From Leifsonia sp. 1010 (GTDB lineage Bacteria; Actinomycetota; Actinomycetes; Actinomycetales; Microbacteriaceae), in the NCBI RefSeq assembly GCF_031455295.1, contig NZ_JAVDSL010000001.1, forward strand, positions 186,001 through 250,000: a stretch of DNA of 64,000 bases, written 5' to 3'. Of the stretch, positions 44,335-56,435 are shown one piece after another (the first letter of the stretch is position 1; every line of letters starts with the position of its first letter). The notes under the pieces are model-generated. The model was not told the DNA's origin. It saw nothing but the letters and a program-made list of their open reading frames with translations, and made no database searches. The translations under genes and the position numbers were made by a program.

Positions 44335-46986
44335 TCACCAGGCGCCGACGTGGACGGTGCCGGCCGGCTTCCCGATGAGCGACGCGATGTCGCCGGGGAG
44401 GGCCGTGGCCGCGCCGACCACCGACGCGATCAGCTGCGAGGGTGCGAGCGACGGCGCGTTCTCCGCCATGGTGCTGTGCGCCTCCTGCCCGGTCGCCGAC
44501 GTGAACGCCGAGAAGGTGGAGTACACGGCCGGGTCACCGGCGCCGCGGGACCAGATCACGGCCCACGACGGGGACGAGGCCGAGGCCCGGCGGTACAGGT
44601 TGTAGTCACTGCTGATCTGCATCCGCTCGGCGGACAGCTGGTGCGAGTAGTCCTCGACGCACAGCAGGCAGTTGCCCGTCCCGCCGGAGATGACGTTGTT
44701 CCGGATGGTGACCGGCCCGGTGATCCAGGTCATGGTCGGGTCCGGGAACGCCTGGCGCGGGTCGTGACCAGCATCCGACGGGTTGTTGCCCCGGCGCGAG
44801 TCCTGCGTGATGTCGAGGTTGCGCGCATTGTCGCTGAGCGTGTTGTTCCACACCTTGGCCGAGCTGATGTTGTTCAGCTTGATGCCGGCCGAGGTGTTCC
44901 GCGACGCGACGTTGTCCACCAGGGTCGCGGTCGACGAGATCTCGAGCGAGATGCCGTTGCCCGCGTTGCCGATGGCGTCGTTGTGCGCGATCGTCATGCC
45001 GTAGACGGACTCGTCGAACCAGAGTCCGGCTGCCTGGTTGCGGAGGAACGCACTGTCGCGGACCTCGATGACCCGCGACCGCGTGATCTTCACGCCTCCG
45101 GAGACGGGCGAGGTGTTGAAGTGCTCGGCGTTGTTGTCCGCCGCCAGCACGCCGTCGAGGGTGAGGTGATCGGACGAGTTCGCGTGAACCCCGAGGAGGC
45201 CGTTGCGGGCCGCAGTGACGGAGCGCAGCGTGTTGCCGTCGCCGCCCAGCGAGACACCGGTCGTGGCGTTGTCGGTGAACGAGACGTTCTCGAAGAGCGC
45301 TCCGCCCTTCCACGCGGTGACCGCACCCATGTCGGGGACGGAGGGCGCGTAGCGGCGCACCCCGACACCCTTCAGCACGAAGCCGGCGGACTGGACGCTG
45401 ATGGCCTTCTGCAGGTCGCTCGCGCGCACCTCCTGGCTGCCCGGGTTGGTGCCGAGCACGAGGGTCTTGCCCGCGGTGTCGTAGTAGAAGGTGCCCGGGC
45501 GGACCTGCGACCGGCTCGCGACCTGCTGCTGGGCGGCGTTGCCGATCCAGACCTGGTCGGGGTGCGCGGCCATCGGGTACGACGGGTTCAGCCACTGCCA
45601 GCCCGGCGTGGAGCCGTCTCCGGCGCCGCGGGTGTAGGTCGGGCTGGAGTCGAAGACGTGGTTCCAGCCTCCGGCGACCCAGGTGCTTCCGCTCTGCGTC
45701 CAGCCCTTCACGACGGAGCTGCCGTCGAGGTAGGCGGCCTCCTTCGGGTACGACTGGATGGTCAGCTTCTTCGTCGCGGGCACGGTCAGCGACTCGTGGT
45801 AGCTGCCGGCGCGCAGGACGATCGTCGCGCCGTTCCCGGCGACGTCGATGGCGTGCTGCACGGTGCGGAACGGGCTGGATGCCGTCCCCGCTCCGGTGTC
45901 GGAGCCGTTCGGGGCCACGAGCAGGGCGCCGGCGGGAACCGCGTACGCGGTGCTGCCGATGGCGGCCGCGCCCGTCGGGAAGCGGGTGCCCGACGTGTCG
46001 ATCGACGGGTCGCCGGTCGGAGCGGGCTGCTGCTGCGTCGGCGGGGTGACCGGCGGGGCGGGGTCGACCGGTGCGGTCGGCTCGCTCGGCTTGGGGGTCG
46101 GCGTCTGCGTCGGGGTCGGCGTCTGCGTCGGAGTGGTGGTCGGCGTCGGAGCCGGCGTCGGGGTCTCCTCCACCGGCTTCAGCGTCGACGCGGCGAGGGT
46201 GTCGAACCCGACAGGCTGAGCGGCGGTCGAGCCGGAGACGTACGACCAGGCGGCGAGGCTGCCCGCGGAGGTCAGCCGCTTCGCGCTGGAGTCGTCGGCG
46301 ACGGACTGCCAGTCCGGCTGGGCCTGACCCTCGGGCCAGGCTCGGGCCTGCAGGTGGACCGGGTTCGATCCGGTCGCCTGGAATTCGAGGTGCACAGATG
46401 CCCCGGCCTTGAGGCCGGTCGCGACCCGGATCTCCTTGCCGACCGTCGTCTGGTCGGCCGTGGAGCCGTTGATGCGGAGGATCGTGAGGGTGAGGGCGCC
46501 TGCGGCGTTCACCCGGATGTTGGCCTGATAGTACGAGCCGGCGGCGACGCGGGTCTGCACACCGGCGAAGATGCCGTTGCCCCCGGAGGGGATGCGCGGG
46601 ACGTCGATCGTCGCCGACGTCGTGACGTCGCCGGCGGTGACCGACGGCAGGGTCGCCGTGAGCGACGAGCCGGGACGCGGCAGTGTCATGCTGCCGGCGT
46701 CGCCGGTCGCCGAGAAGGGCGTCGTGCCGGTGGTCCGGTAGGCGCCGCCGACCGGCGCGCTGCCCCATCCACCCGCCGTGACGCGGGAGAAGTCGTCGGA
46801 GACCAGCTGGCTGCCGACGACGTAGTTGGAGGGTGCAGCCGACGCCGTGATCGCCGGGAGGCCGAAGACGGCGATACCGGCGGTGGCGACCGTCGCCACT
46901 GCGGTGACGACGATGTTGCGGGTGAAGATGCGGGGGGCGGGGGACTTTTGGGTGTTGGTGAGGCGGTGTCTGGCCTTGCGGACCAT
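44335..46986 (-). CDS. Secreted right-handed beta-helix protein with N-terminal shared module
   Basis: An 883-residue exported protein from ATG 46986 (GGAAG upstream). The signal region ends near residue 51 (TASAA). Residues 63-268 form a module (DDFSR..GGWGSAP..GGAY; W226; SYVSGS) homologous to the C-terminal module of the giant protein at 26219-30940. A Pro/Thr linker follows (270-330; PTPTQTPTP), then a parallel beta-helix (about 345-860) beginning LLVAPNGSDTGAGTASSPFR with NosD-like coils. Beta-helix folds of this kind are often polysaccharide lyases, epimerases or tailspike-like binders; no catalytic residues can be assigned by eye. Confidence 0.85.
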   Translation of the reverse strand: MVRKARHRLTNTQKSPAPRIFTRNIVVTAVATVATAGIAVFGLPAITASAAPSNYVVGSQLVSDDFSRVTAGGWGSAPVGGAYRTTGTTPFSATGDAGSMTLPRPGSSLTATLPSVTAGDVTTSATIDVPRIPSGGNGIFAGVQTRVAAGSYYQANIRVNAAGALTLTILRINGSTADQTTVGKEIRVATGLKAGASVHLEFQATGSNPVHLQARAWPEGQAQPDWQSVADDSSAKRLTSAGSLAAWSYVSGSTAAQPVGFDTLAASTLKPVEETPTPAPTPTTTPTQTPTPTQTPTPKPSEPTAPVDPAPPVTPPTQQQPAPTGDPSIDTSGTRFPTGAAAIGSTAYAVPAGALLVAPNGSDTGAGTASSPFRTVQHAIDVAGNGATIVLRAGSYHESLTVPATKKLTIQSYPKEAAYLDGSSVVKGWTQSGSTWVAGGWNHVFDSSPTYTRGAGDGSTPGWQWLNPSYPMAAHPDQVWIGNAAQQQVASRSQVRPGTFYYDTAGKTLVLGTNPGSQEVRASDLQKAISVQSAGFVLKGVGVRRYAPSVPDMGAVTAWKGGALFENVSFTDNATTGVSLGGDGNTLRSVTAARNGLLGVHANSSDHLTLDGVLAADNNAEHFNTSPVSGGVKITRSRVIEVRDSAFLRNQAAGLWFDESVYGMTIAHNDAIGNAGNGISLEISSTATLVDNVASRNTSAGIKLNNISSAKVWNNTLSDNARNLDITQDSRRGNNPSDAGHDPRQAFPDPTMTWITGPVTIRNNVISGGTGNCLLCVEDYSHQLSAERMQISSDYNLYRRASASSPSWAVIWSRGAGDPAVYSTFSAFTSATGQEAHSTMAENAPSLAPSQLIASVVGAATALPGDIASLIGKPAGTVHVGAW

Positions 46987-47224
46987 GGACTGTCTTCCAA
47001 TACTGATAGTTCGCGAACAGAAAAACACAGAGGTGAGACCAGGCCTTCTGCGCGGAGCTGAGAAGAAGCTAGCACGAGCTCCTACGAGTCCGCGAACCAA
47101 AACCGTTAAATCTATCGCGCGTCCCTGTCGACACGCTATGGCGATATACCCCCCTTTCGGGTGGCCCAGCCGGGCGCTTCGAGGCCGCCGGACCCATCCA
47201 GGTCCTTTCCGGAAGAATGGCTGT

Positions 47225-47812
47225 ATGCCCGGCCCCGACACCTTCCGCATCCTCACCGTCTGCACGGGGAACATCTGCCGCTCCCCCGCGATGGAGTTCC
47301 TGCTGGCTCAGGCGCTCGAGTCCGATCCGCGCTTCCACGTGCACTCCGCCGGGACGCATGCCGAGCGCGGCTGGCCGGTGAACCCGCCCATGGACCGGCT
47401 GCTGGAGGACCGTGGGATCGACGTCTCCGAGTTCGTCGCCCGGCAGGCGGATCGGCAGGTGCTCGCCGGGTCCGACCTGGTGCTCACCGCGACGCAGCAG
47501 CATCTCGCCTGGGTGACCGAGCACGAGCCGCGGATCGTGCGCCGCGCTTTCACCCTGACGGAGTTCGCCGACGCCATCGTCGGGGCGCCCGACGGCTCGG
47601 ACCTCCGCGAGCTCGTCGCATGGGCGGCCGCGCACCGTCCGGCGCTCCGCATCCGCTCGCTCGGCTCGCCCACCCGCCGGGGATACGACGAGGGCGACAT
47701 CCTCGATCCGTACGGTCGCGGCGACGCCGCGTATCAGGCTGCGCTGGGACAGATCGACCCGCTGGTACAGCGCATCGCGCCCGCGCTCCTGGAGGCCGCA
47801 CAGGCGGGCTGA
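47225..47812 (+). CDS. Low-molecular-weight protein tyrosine phosphatase (Wzb/Etp-like)
   Basis: A 195-residue LMW-PTP. The P-loop CTGNICRSP (C-x5-R-S) is intact near residue 13, and the general-acid Asp lies in GDILDPYGR. It is somewhat longer than the usual 145-160 residues, with an insert around residues 105-145. Its likely target is the BY-kinase at 33517-35043, as in Wzb/Wzc pairs, although the two genes lie more than 12 kb apart on opposite strands. Confidence 0.9.
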   Translation: MPGPDTFRILTVCTGNICRSPAMEFLLAQALESDPRFHVHSAGTHAERGWPVNPPMDRLLEDRGIDVSEFVARQADRQVLAGSDLVLTATQQHLAWVTEHEPRIVRRAFTLTEFADAIVGAPDGSDLRELVAWAAAHRPALRIRSLGSPTRRGYDEGDILDPYGRGDAAYQAALGQIDPLVQRIAPALLEAAQAG

Positions 47813-47847
47813 CACCCGCACAGGGCACATCCAGTGCACGCTGAGAT

Positions 47848-47907
47848 CCCTTGGTGACAAATCCTCACTATTCCGCCAGAATAGGTGAGGAAATCTCAAA
47901 CCAAGGG
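47848..47907 (+). promoter_or_regulatory. Nested palindrome reaching the cytidylyltransferase ribosome site
   Basis: Outer arms CCCTTGGT (47848-47855) and ACCAAGGG (47900-47907) enclose inner arms TCCTCACTATTC (47862-47873) and GAATAGGTGAGGA (47879-47891; one bulged base), with a 5-nt loop. The outer right arm takes up the first bases of the GGGGGGAAG ribosome site (47905-47913) of the gene at 47917. Two copies of the locus motif lie here in opposite orientation (minus 47854-47868, plus 47885-47899). Operator, RNA hairpin, or both. Confidence 0.6.
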
Positions 47908-47916
47908 GGGAAGCCC

Positions 47917-48339
47917 GTGACCCGACGCGTCGGCTACGCCGCAGGGGCGTTCGATCTGTTCCACATCGGACACCTGAACATCCTGAAACACGCCAAGAGC
48001 CAGTGCGACTACCTGATCGCGGGCGTCGTCTCCGACGAGATGCTCGAGCTCACCAAGGGCATCACCCCGGTCATCCCCCTCGCGGAGCGGCTGGAGATCG
48101 TCCAGAGCATCGACTACGTCGACGAGGCGGTCGCCGAGACCGTCCCCGACAAGCTCGACACCTGGCGCGAACTGCGGTTCGACGTGTTCTTCAAGGGTGA
48201 CGACTGGCGCGGCACCGAGAAGGGGATGCGGCTCGAGCGCGAGTTCGCGGCCGTCGGCGTCGAGGTCGTGTACTTCCCGTACACGATGACCACGTCGTCC
48301 ACCCAGCTGCGGAAGGCGCTCGCCGTTCTAGCCGGCTGA
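47917..48339 (+). CDS. Glycerol-3-phosphate cytidylyltransferase-like protein (TagD family)
   Basis: A 140-residue nucleotidyltransferase from GTG 47917. The nucleotide site GAFDLFHIGHLNILKHAK (HxGH) is intact, as are DVFFKGDDWRG and the C-terminal MTTSSTQLR (variant of RTxGISTT). It joins CTP with a phosphorylated alcohol, probably glycerol 3-phosphate, giving CDP-glycerol. Within this locus the product could serve the CDP-alcohol phosphotransferase or decorate the polymer with phosphoglycerol. The last 12 bases overlap the convergent pip gene. Confidence 0.88.
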   Translation: MTRRVGYAAGAFDLFHIGHLNILKHAKSQCDYLIAGVVSDEMLELTKGITPVIPLAERLEIVQSIDYVDEAVAETVPDKLDTWRELRFDVFFKGDDWRGTEKGMRLEREFAAVGVEVVYFPYTMTTSSTQLRKALAVLAG

Positions 48340-49305
48340 GTCCTCGCCCTCGCTCGCGAACCGGTCGGTCGCATCGATCAGCGCATCCAGGATGCCCGGC
48401 TCGTCGAACGCATGCCCCGCGTCCGGGATCATCCGCAGGTCGGCCTCCGGCAGCGCACGATGCAGGTCCCACGCGGTCATCGGCGGCGTGCACACGTCGT
48501 AGCGACCCTGCACGATCACCGTCGGGATGCCCGCGAGCTTCTCCGCATCCCGGATCAGCTGGCCCTCCTCGAACCAGCCTCCGTTGACGAAGAAGTGGTT
48601 CTCGATGCGGGCGAAGGCGACGGCATGGGTCGGCTCGGTGAAGGCCTCCACCAGCTCCGGGCGCGGCAGCAGGGTGATCGTGGACGACTCCCAGCGCGAC
48701 CAGGCGACGGCGGCCGGAACGTGCACGGCCGGGTCGGTGTCGAAGAGCAGGCGGTTGTATGCACGCATCAAACGTGACCGCTCGCCCGCGGGGACGGGCT
48801 CCAGGAATCCCTCCCAGAGGTCGGGGAACAGCGCGGACGCGCCGCCCTCGTAGAACCAGTCCAGCTCGTGCGCGCGCAGCGTGAAGATGCCGCGCAGCAC
48901 CAGCTCGGTGACCCGCTCGGGATGCGTCTCCGCGTACGCCAGCGCCAGGGTGCTGCCCCACGAACCGCCGAACACCTGCCAACGGTCGACGCCGAGGTGC
49001 TCGCGCAGGCGCTCGATGTCGTCCACCAGGTGCCAGGTGGTGTTGACGCTGAGGTCGGCCTCCGGCTCGCTGGCGTGCGGAAGGCTGCGGCCGCACATTC
49101 GCTGATCGAACAGCACGATGCGGTAGCGCTCCGGATCGAACAGCCGGCGGTGGGCCGGGGTCGTCCCGCCGCCCGGGCCGCCGTGCAGGAACACGACCGG
49201 TTTCCCCTCGGGATTGCCGCTGACCTCCCAGTACAGCTGCTGGCCGTCGCCGACGTCCAGCATTCCGCTGTCGTACGGCTCGATCTCGGGGTACAGGCTC
49301 CGCAT
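48328..49305 (-). CDS. pip: Prolyl aminopeptidase
   Basis: A 325-residue alpha/beta hydrolase (S33) that removes N-terminal proline from peptides. The family blocks are all present: FLHGGPGGGTTPAHRRLFDP (oxyanion), VLFDQRMCGRS, nucleophile elbow FGGSWGSTLAL, and the late Asp (GRYDVCTPP) and His (DAGHAFDEPG). Length matches the family. It is cytosolic. It converges on the cytidylyltransferase with a 12-base overlap, which marks the right border of the polysaccharide locus. Confidence 0.95.
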   Translation of the reverse strand: MRSLYPEIEPYDSGMLDVGDGQQLYWEVSGNPEGKPVVFLHGGPGGGTTPAHRRLFDPERYRIVLFDQRMCGRSLPHASEPEADLSVNTTWHLVDDIERLREHLGVDRWQVFGGSWGSTLALAYAETHPERVTELVLRGIFTLRAHELDWFYEGGASALFPDLWEGFLEPVPAGERSRLMRAYNRLLFDTDPAVHVPAAVAWSRWESSTITLLPRPELVEAFTEPTHAVAFARIENHFFVNGGWFEEGQLIRDAEKLAGIPTVIVQGRYDVCTPPMTAWDLHRALPEADLRMIPDAGHAFDEPGILDALIDATDRFASEGEDSAG

Positions 49306-49322
49306 GGGCCGAGACTAGCGGC

Positions 49323-51265
<1,943 letters not shown>

Positions 51266-51297
51266 CCCTCGCCCTCCTCTCCTCTCCCCGCCCCTAA

Positions 51298-51364
51298 GCC
51301 AACAGCTCCTGAGTTTTTCCAGCGATCCGGGCGGAATACGCGGAAAAACTCAGGAGCTGTTGGC
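51298..51364. terminator. Perfect 23-bp palindrome between convergent genes
   Basis: Arms 51298-51320 (GCCAACAGCTCCTGAGTTTT..) and 51342-51364 are perfectly complementary over 23 bp, with a 21-nt loop. The arms contain AAAAA/TTTTT, so either transcript would end in a hairpin with an internal U run. Position between the ends of mdh (51265) and the acyl-CoA oxidase gene (51382) fits a bidirectional terminator. Confidence 0.75.
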
Positions 51365-51381
51365 GTGGGACTCGAGCGGGG

Positions 51382-53481
51382 TCAGCGCTTCTTCTGGGAC
51401 TTCTCGGGGGTGGGGAGGGTGCCGGCGGCGCGGCGCTCGGCGTAGTAGGCACGGGCCTCCGCCTGACGTTCCGCCTCGGCGCCCGACGCGATCTTCGCGC
51501 GCACCAGCTCCGGGCCGTAGCCGAACGCATCCACCAGGTCGACGGCGTGCGGGCGGATGCGCGTGAGCAGCCGGTCGATGTACGCCGAGACCGCCTGCGC
51601 CCGCTGGGGCGAAAGGCGTCCGTTCATCAGGTACCAGGCGAGGTGCTTCTCGATCAGGCCGAAGCCGAACAGGTCGCGCAGCCAGGTGAGCACCTGCTTG
51701 GTGCCCGCGTCGGGAGCCTGCTCCAGCGCATCCGTGAACGCCTCCCACTGCAGCAGCTCGCCGTGGGCGCGAGCCGCCTCGATGAGCTCGTTCTGCTGCG
51801 AGTTGAACAGCTCGGCCGCGGCCTTCTTGCCCAGCTTGGATGCGGGGCGCAGCCGCCCGGCGATCTGCGCGATCATCGTCTCCACGCGGCCGGTCAGCAG
51901 TTCGCGCTGCGTTGCCGGCTCCTGCAGCCAGTTCACCGACCGCGCGGTCGACCCGAAGTCGCGCACCGTCTGGGCCACGGAGCGCAGCCCGGTGCCGTGA
52001 TACGCCTTGCCGGCCGCCTGGGTGACGACGTACCGGGCCAGCGCTCCCGCGTCCGCCTTGGCGAACTTGCGGCTGTAGTCGGTGAGCAGGCGCTTCGCGA
52101 CGAGCTGCAGGAGCACGTTGTTGTCGCCCTCGAAGGTGACCCAGATGTCCAGGTCCTGGCGGAGCGAGGTGAGCCGGTTCTCGGTGAGGAAGCCGGCGCC
52201 GCCGCAGGCCTCGCGCGCCTCCTGCAGTGTGTCGAGCGCGTGCCACGTGCTCAGCGGCTTGAGCGCGGCCGCGATCGTCTCGAGGTCCTGCCGATCGGTG
52301 TCGGTGTCATGCGCGCCGCTGAAGACGTCGTCGAACTTGCGCAGGAAGACCTCGTGGGCGAAGCTCGCCGCGTACGTGGTCGCGAGGCGAGGGAGCAGGC
52401 GGCGCTGGTGCCGCTGGTAGTCGAGGATGACCTCCTCGTCGGTCGGGCTGCCCGCCGTGAACTGACGGCGCTGATCCGCATAGGTGATCGCGATCTTCAG
52501 GCCGATCTTGGAGGCGATGACCGCCGAGCCGTCGAGCGATACCCGCCCCTGCACGAGGGTCCCGAGCATGGTGAAGAAGCGGCGCCCCGGGCTCTCGATG
52601 GGGGAGCTGTAGGTGCCGTCCTCCGCGACGTCGCCGTAGCGGTTCAGCAGGTCGGTCCGCGGGATGCGGACCCCGCTGAAGTGCAGGCGGCCGTTGTCGA
52701 TGCCGTTCAGGCCGCCCTTCTGTCCGTCGTCCTCTCCGCCGATTCCCGGGAGGAAGTCGCCGTTCGCATCCCGGATCGGCACGTAGAAGGCGTGCACGCC
52801 GTGGTTGACGTTCTTCGTGATCAGCTGCGCGAACACGACGGCCGCCGTCGCATCCACCGCCGCGTTGCCGAGGTAGTCCTTCCACGCACCGCGGAACGGC
52901 GTGTCGATGACGAACTCCTGCGTCTCCGGGTCGTAGGTCGCGGTCGTGCCGACACTCGCCACATCCGATCCGTGTCCCGTCTCCGTCATCGCGAAGGCAC
53001 CCGGCACATCCAGCGACATGATCGCCGGCAGGTACTTCTTGTGGTGGTGCTCGGTGCCGAGGTGCATGACCGCGGAGCCGAAGAGGCCCCACTGCACGCC
53101 GGACTTGATCTGCACGCTGGGATCGGCCGCCACCAGTTCTTCGAAGGCCGCGATGTTCCCGCCGTTGTCCTCCTGGCCCCCGACCGACTTCGGGAATGCG
53201 CGATGCACCTGCCCGTTCTCGACCAGCAGCTTGAGCTGCTCGAACACGCGCTTGCGGTGGTCCGCGACCGAGAGCCCCTCGACCTTCTGCATCTCCGGGC
53301 GCGACGAGAGCGCGCGCGACGCCAGTCGCGCCTCCGCCCACTGGCCGAGCAGCTGACGGCCGAGCGCTTCGACGTCGACGCGCGGCGTGACGCCGGGCGC
53401 GGTAGCCGGAGCGGGTGCCGTGGCGGTGGCGGGGGCGGATGCGGGGGTCGCGCTGGGGACGCGTTCGGCAGTGTCGACCAT
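51382..53481 (-). CDS. Acyl-CoA oxidase/dehydrogenase family protein
   Basis: A 699-residue flavoprotein for the first step of fatty acyl-CoA beta-oxidation. The N-terminal 40 residues are a low-complexity Ala/Pro/Thr tail. Then come the acyl-CoA dehydrogenase middle (FAMTETGHGSDVASVGTTAT), the FAD region (GRVSLDGSAVIASKIGLKIA) and the C-terminal ACOX domain (TWHALDTLQEAREACGGAGF, with the catalytic-loop Glu of the family, then VTFEGDNNVLLQLVAKRLL). Length fits bacterial acyl-CoA oxidases rather than dehydrogenases (about 390). Single gene. Confidence 0.92.
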   Translation of the reverse strand: MVDTAERVPSATPASAPATATAPAPATAPGVTPRVDVEALGRQLLGQWAEARLASRALSSRPEMQKVEGLSVADHRKRVFEQLKLLVENGQVHRAFPKSVGGQEDNGGNIAAFEELVAADPSVQIKSGVQWGLFGSAVMHLGTEHHHKKYLPAIMSLDVPGAFAMTETGHGSDVASVGTTATYDPETQEFVIDTPFRGAWKDYLGNAAVDATAAVVFAQLITKNVNHGVHAFYVPIRDANGDFLPGIGGEDDGQKGGLNGIDNGRLHFSGVRIPRTDLLNRYGDVAEDGTYSSPIESPGRRFFTMLGTLVQGRVSLDGSAVIASKIGLKIAITYADQRRQFTAGSPTDEEVILDYQRHQRRLLPRLATTYAASFAHEVFLRKFDDVFSGAHDTDTDRQDLETIAAALKPLSTWHALDTLQEAREACGGAGFLTENRLTSLRQDLDIWVTFEGDNNVLLQLVAKRLLTDYSRKFAKADAGALARYVVTQAAGKAYHGTGLRSVAQTVRDFGSTARSVNWLQEPATQRELLTGRVETMIAQIAGRLRPASKLGKKAAAELFNSQQNELIEAARAHGELLQWEAFTDALEQAPDAGTKQVLTWLRDLFGFGLIEKHLAWYLMNGRLSPQRAQAVSAYIDRLLTRIRPHAVDLVDAFGYGPELVRAKIASGAEAERQAEARAYYAERRAAGTLPTPEKSQKKR

Positions 53482-53657
53482 GACCTCTCCTAACGAAAAT
53501 CGTGGATTCCGCCACGCTACGACCGGCCGCCCGCAACCGGAAAACGTCGGTGCGCCGCCTACAAATCGTGCGTCGGACGCCCCTCCGCCCGATTGTGGAA
53601 ACCTCCAAAACCGACTCCCCGCGGCGTGACACCCTGCACAAGGAGTCCTGAACGCGA

Positions 53658-53689
53658 GAACGCCGCCCCGGGCAACCGGGACGGCGTTC
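53658..53689 (-). terminator. Hairpin terminator of the hexapeptide-repeat gene
   Basis: GAACGCCGCCCCGG (53658-53671) and CCGGGACGGCGTTC (53676-53689) pair over 14 positions with one mismatch and a 4-nt loop. It lies 16 bases past the stop of the minus-strand gene ending at 53706. The rest of 53482-53657 shows no gene. Confidence 0.75.
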
Positions 53690-53705
53690 GTGGAGAGCTT
53701 GCGGG

Positions 53706-54197
53706 TCAGGCCGCGCGACGCGGGGTGCGCGGCGTGCGGGCGGCGCGCAGGTCGCGCTGCTGCGGACGCGGCGACCGGAGCGGCGTGGTGAGCGCCGCGC
53801 GTGCGGCGGCCGCACCCTTCAGCTCGATGACGGAACCGGCGGCCACCTGGGTGTCGCGCTCGATGCGCGCGCCGTTGCCGACCATCGCGTTCTCGCCGAG
53901 CTTCGCTCCGCTGCCGATCTTCACTCCGCTGCCGACGATGCAGCCCGCGCCGATGTGGACGTTGGAGCCCACGAAGGTGCGGTCGCCCACCGTGGCGCCC
54001 TTGTCGATCCAGCTGCCGGCTCCGACGTACGCCTCCATGCCGACGCGCGCGTCGGCCTCCACGTAGGCGGTCGGCTCGATGTAGGCCGACTCGGCCACCC
54101 GCGCGGACGGCGAGACGAGGCCTCGACCGTTCACGTGACGCTTGTACTTGATGACGGCGCCGGTCTCGTCCTCGAGCTCTTCGATCATTCGTGCCAT
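53706..54197 (-). CDS. Left-handed beta-helix (hexapeptide repeat) protein
   Basis: A 163-residue protein whose residues 28-125 are hexapeptide repeats (ARVAESAYIEPTAYVEADAR; VHIGAGCIVGSGVKIGSGAK), the fold of acyltransferases and gamma-carbonic anhydrases. I see no clear catalytic His or metal triad. The C-terminal 35 residues are an Arg/Pro/Thr-rich tail. The role is uncertain; a structural or acetyltransferase-like function is possible. Confidence 0.75.
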   Translation of the reverse strand: MARMIEELEDETGAVIKYKRHVNGRGLVSPSARVAESAYIEPTAYVEADARVGMEAYVGAGSWIDKGATVGDRTFVGSNVHIGAGCIVGSGVKIGSGAKLGENAMVGNGARIERDTQVAAGSVIELKGAAAARAALTTPLRSPRPQQRDLRAARTPRTPRRAA

Positions 54198-54343
54198 CTA
54201 CTACTTCCTCCTCCGAGATCGCCGCAGTAATCGTTCAATGTCATAACGCGGGCGGGCAGGAAAAGATTCCCTGATGGCCGCCCGGAACGACGGACGATAC
54301 CCCGCCTTCCGCCGGGCGCAAAGGGGGCCTCTGCCGCGACGCG

Positions 54344-56338
<1,995 letters not shown>

Positions 56339-56422
56339 CCCTCGATCGTATCCGGGGCCGCCGACGATCGGCCGGGCTGAGCAGATCTGTGGAGAACTCC
56401 GCATCCACAGGCCGGCCTCCGG

Positions 56423-56428
56423 TACCAT
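56423..56428 (+). promoter_or_regulatory. -10 element of a likely leaderless transcript
   Basis: TACCAT ends 7 bases before ATG 56436 without an intervening ribosome site, the same geometry as at mdh. Confidence 0.45.
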
Positions 56429-56435
56429 CGCGGAC

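Noticed and set aside
47010-47017. TTCGCGAA palindrome upstream of the beta-helix gene
   Set aside because: An 8-bp palindrome is expected by chance in GC-rich DNA, and no second copy is found in a similar position.
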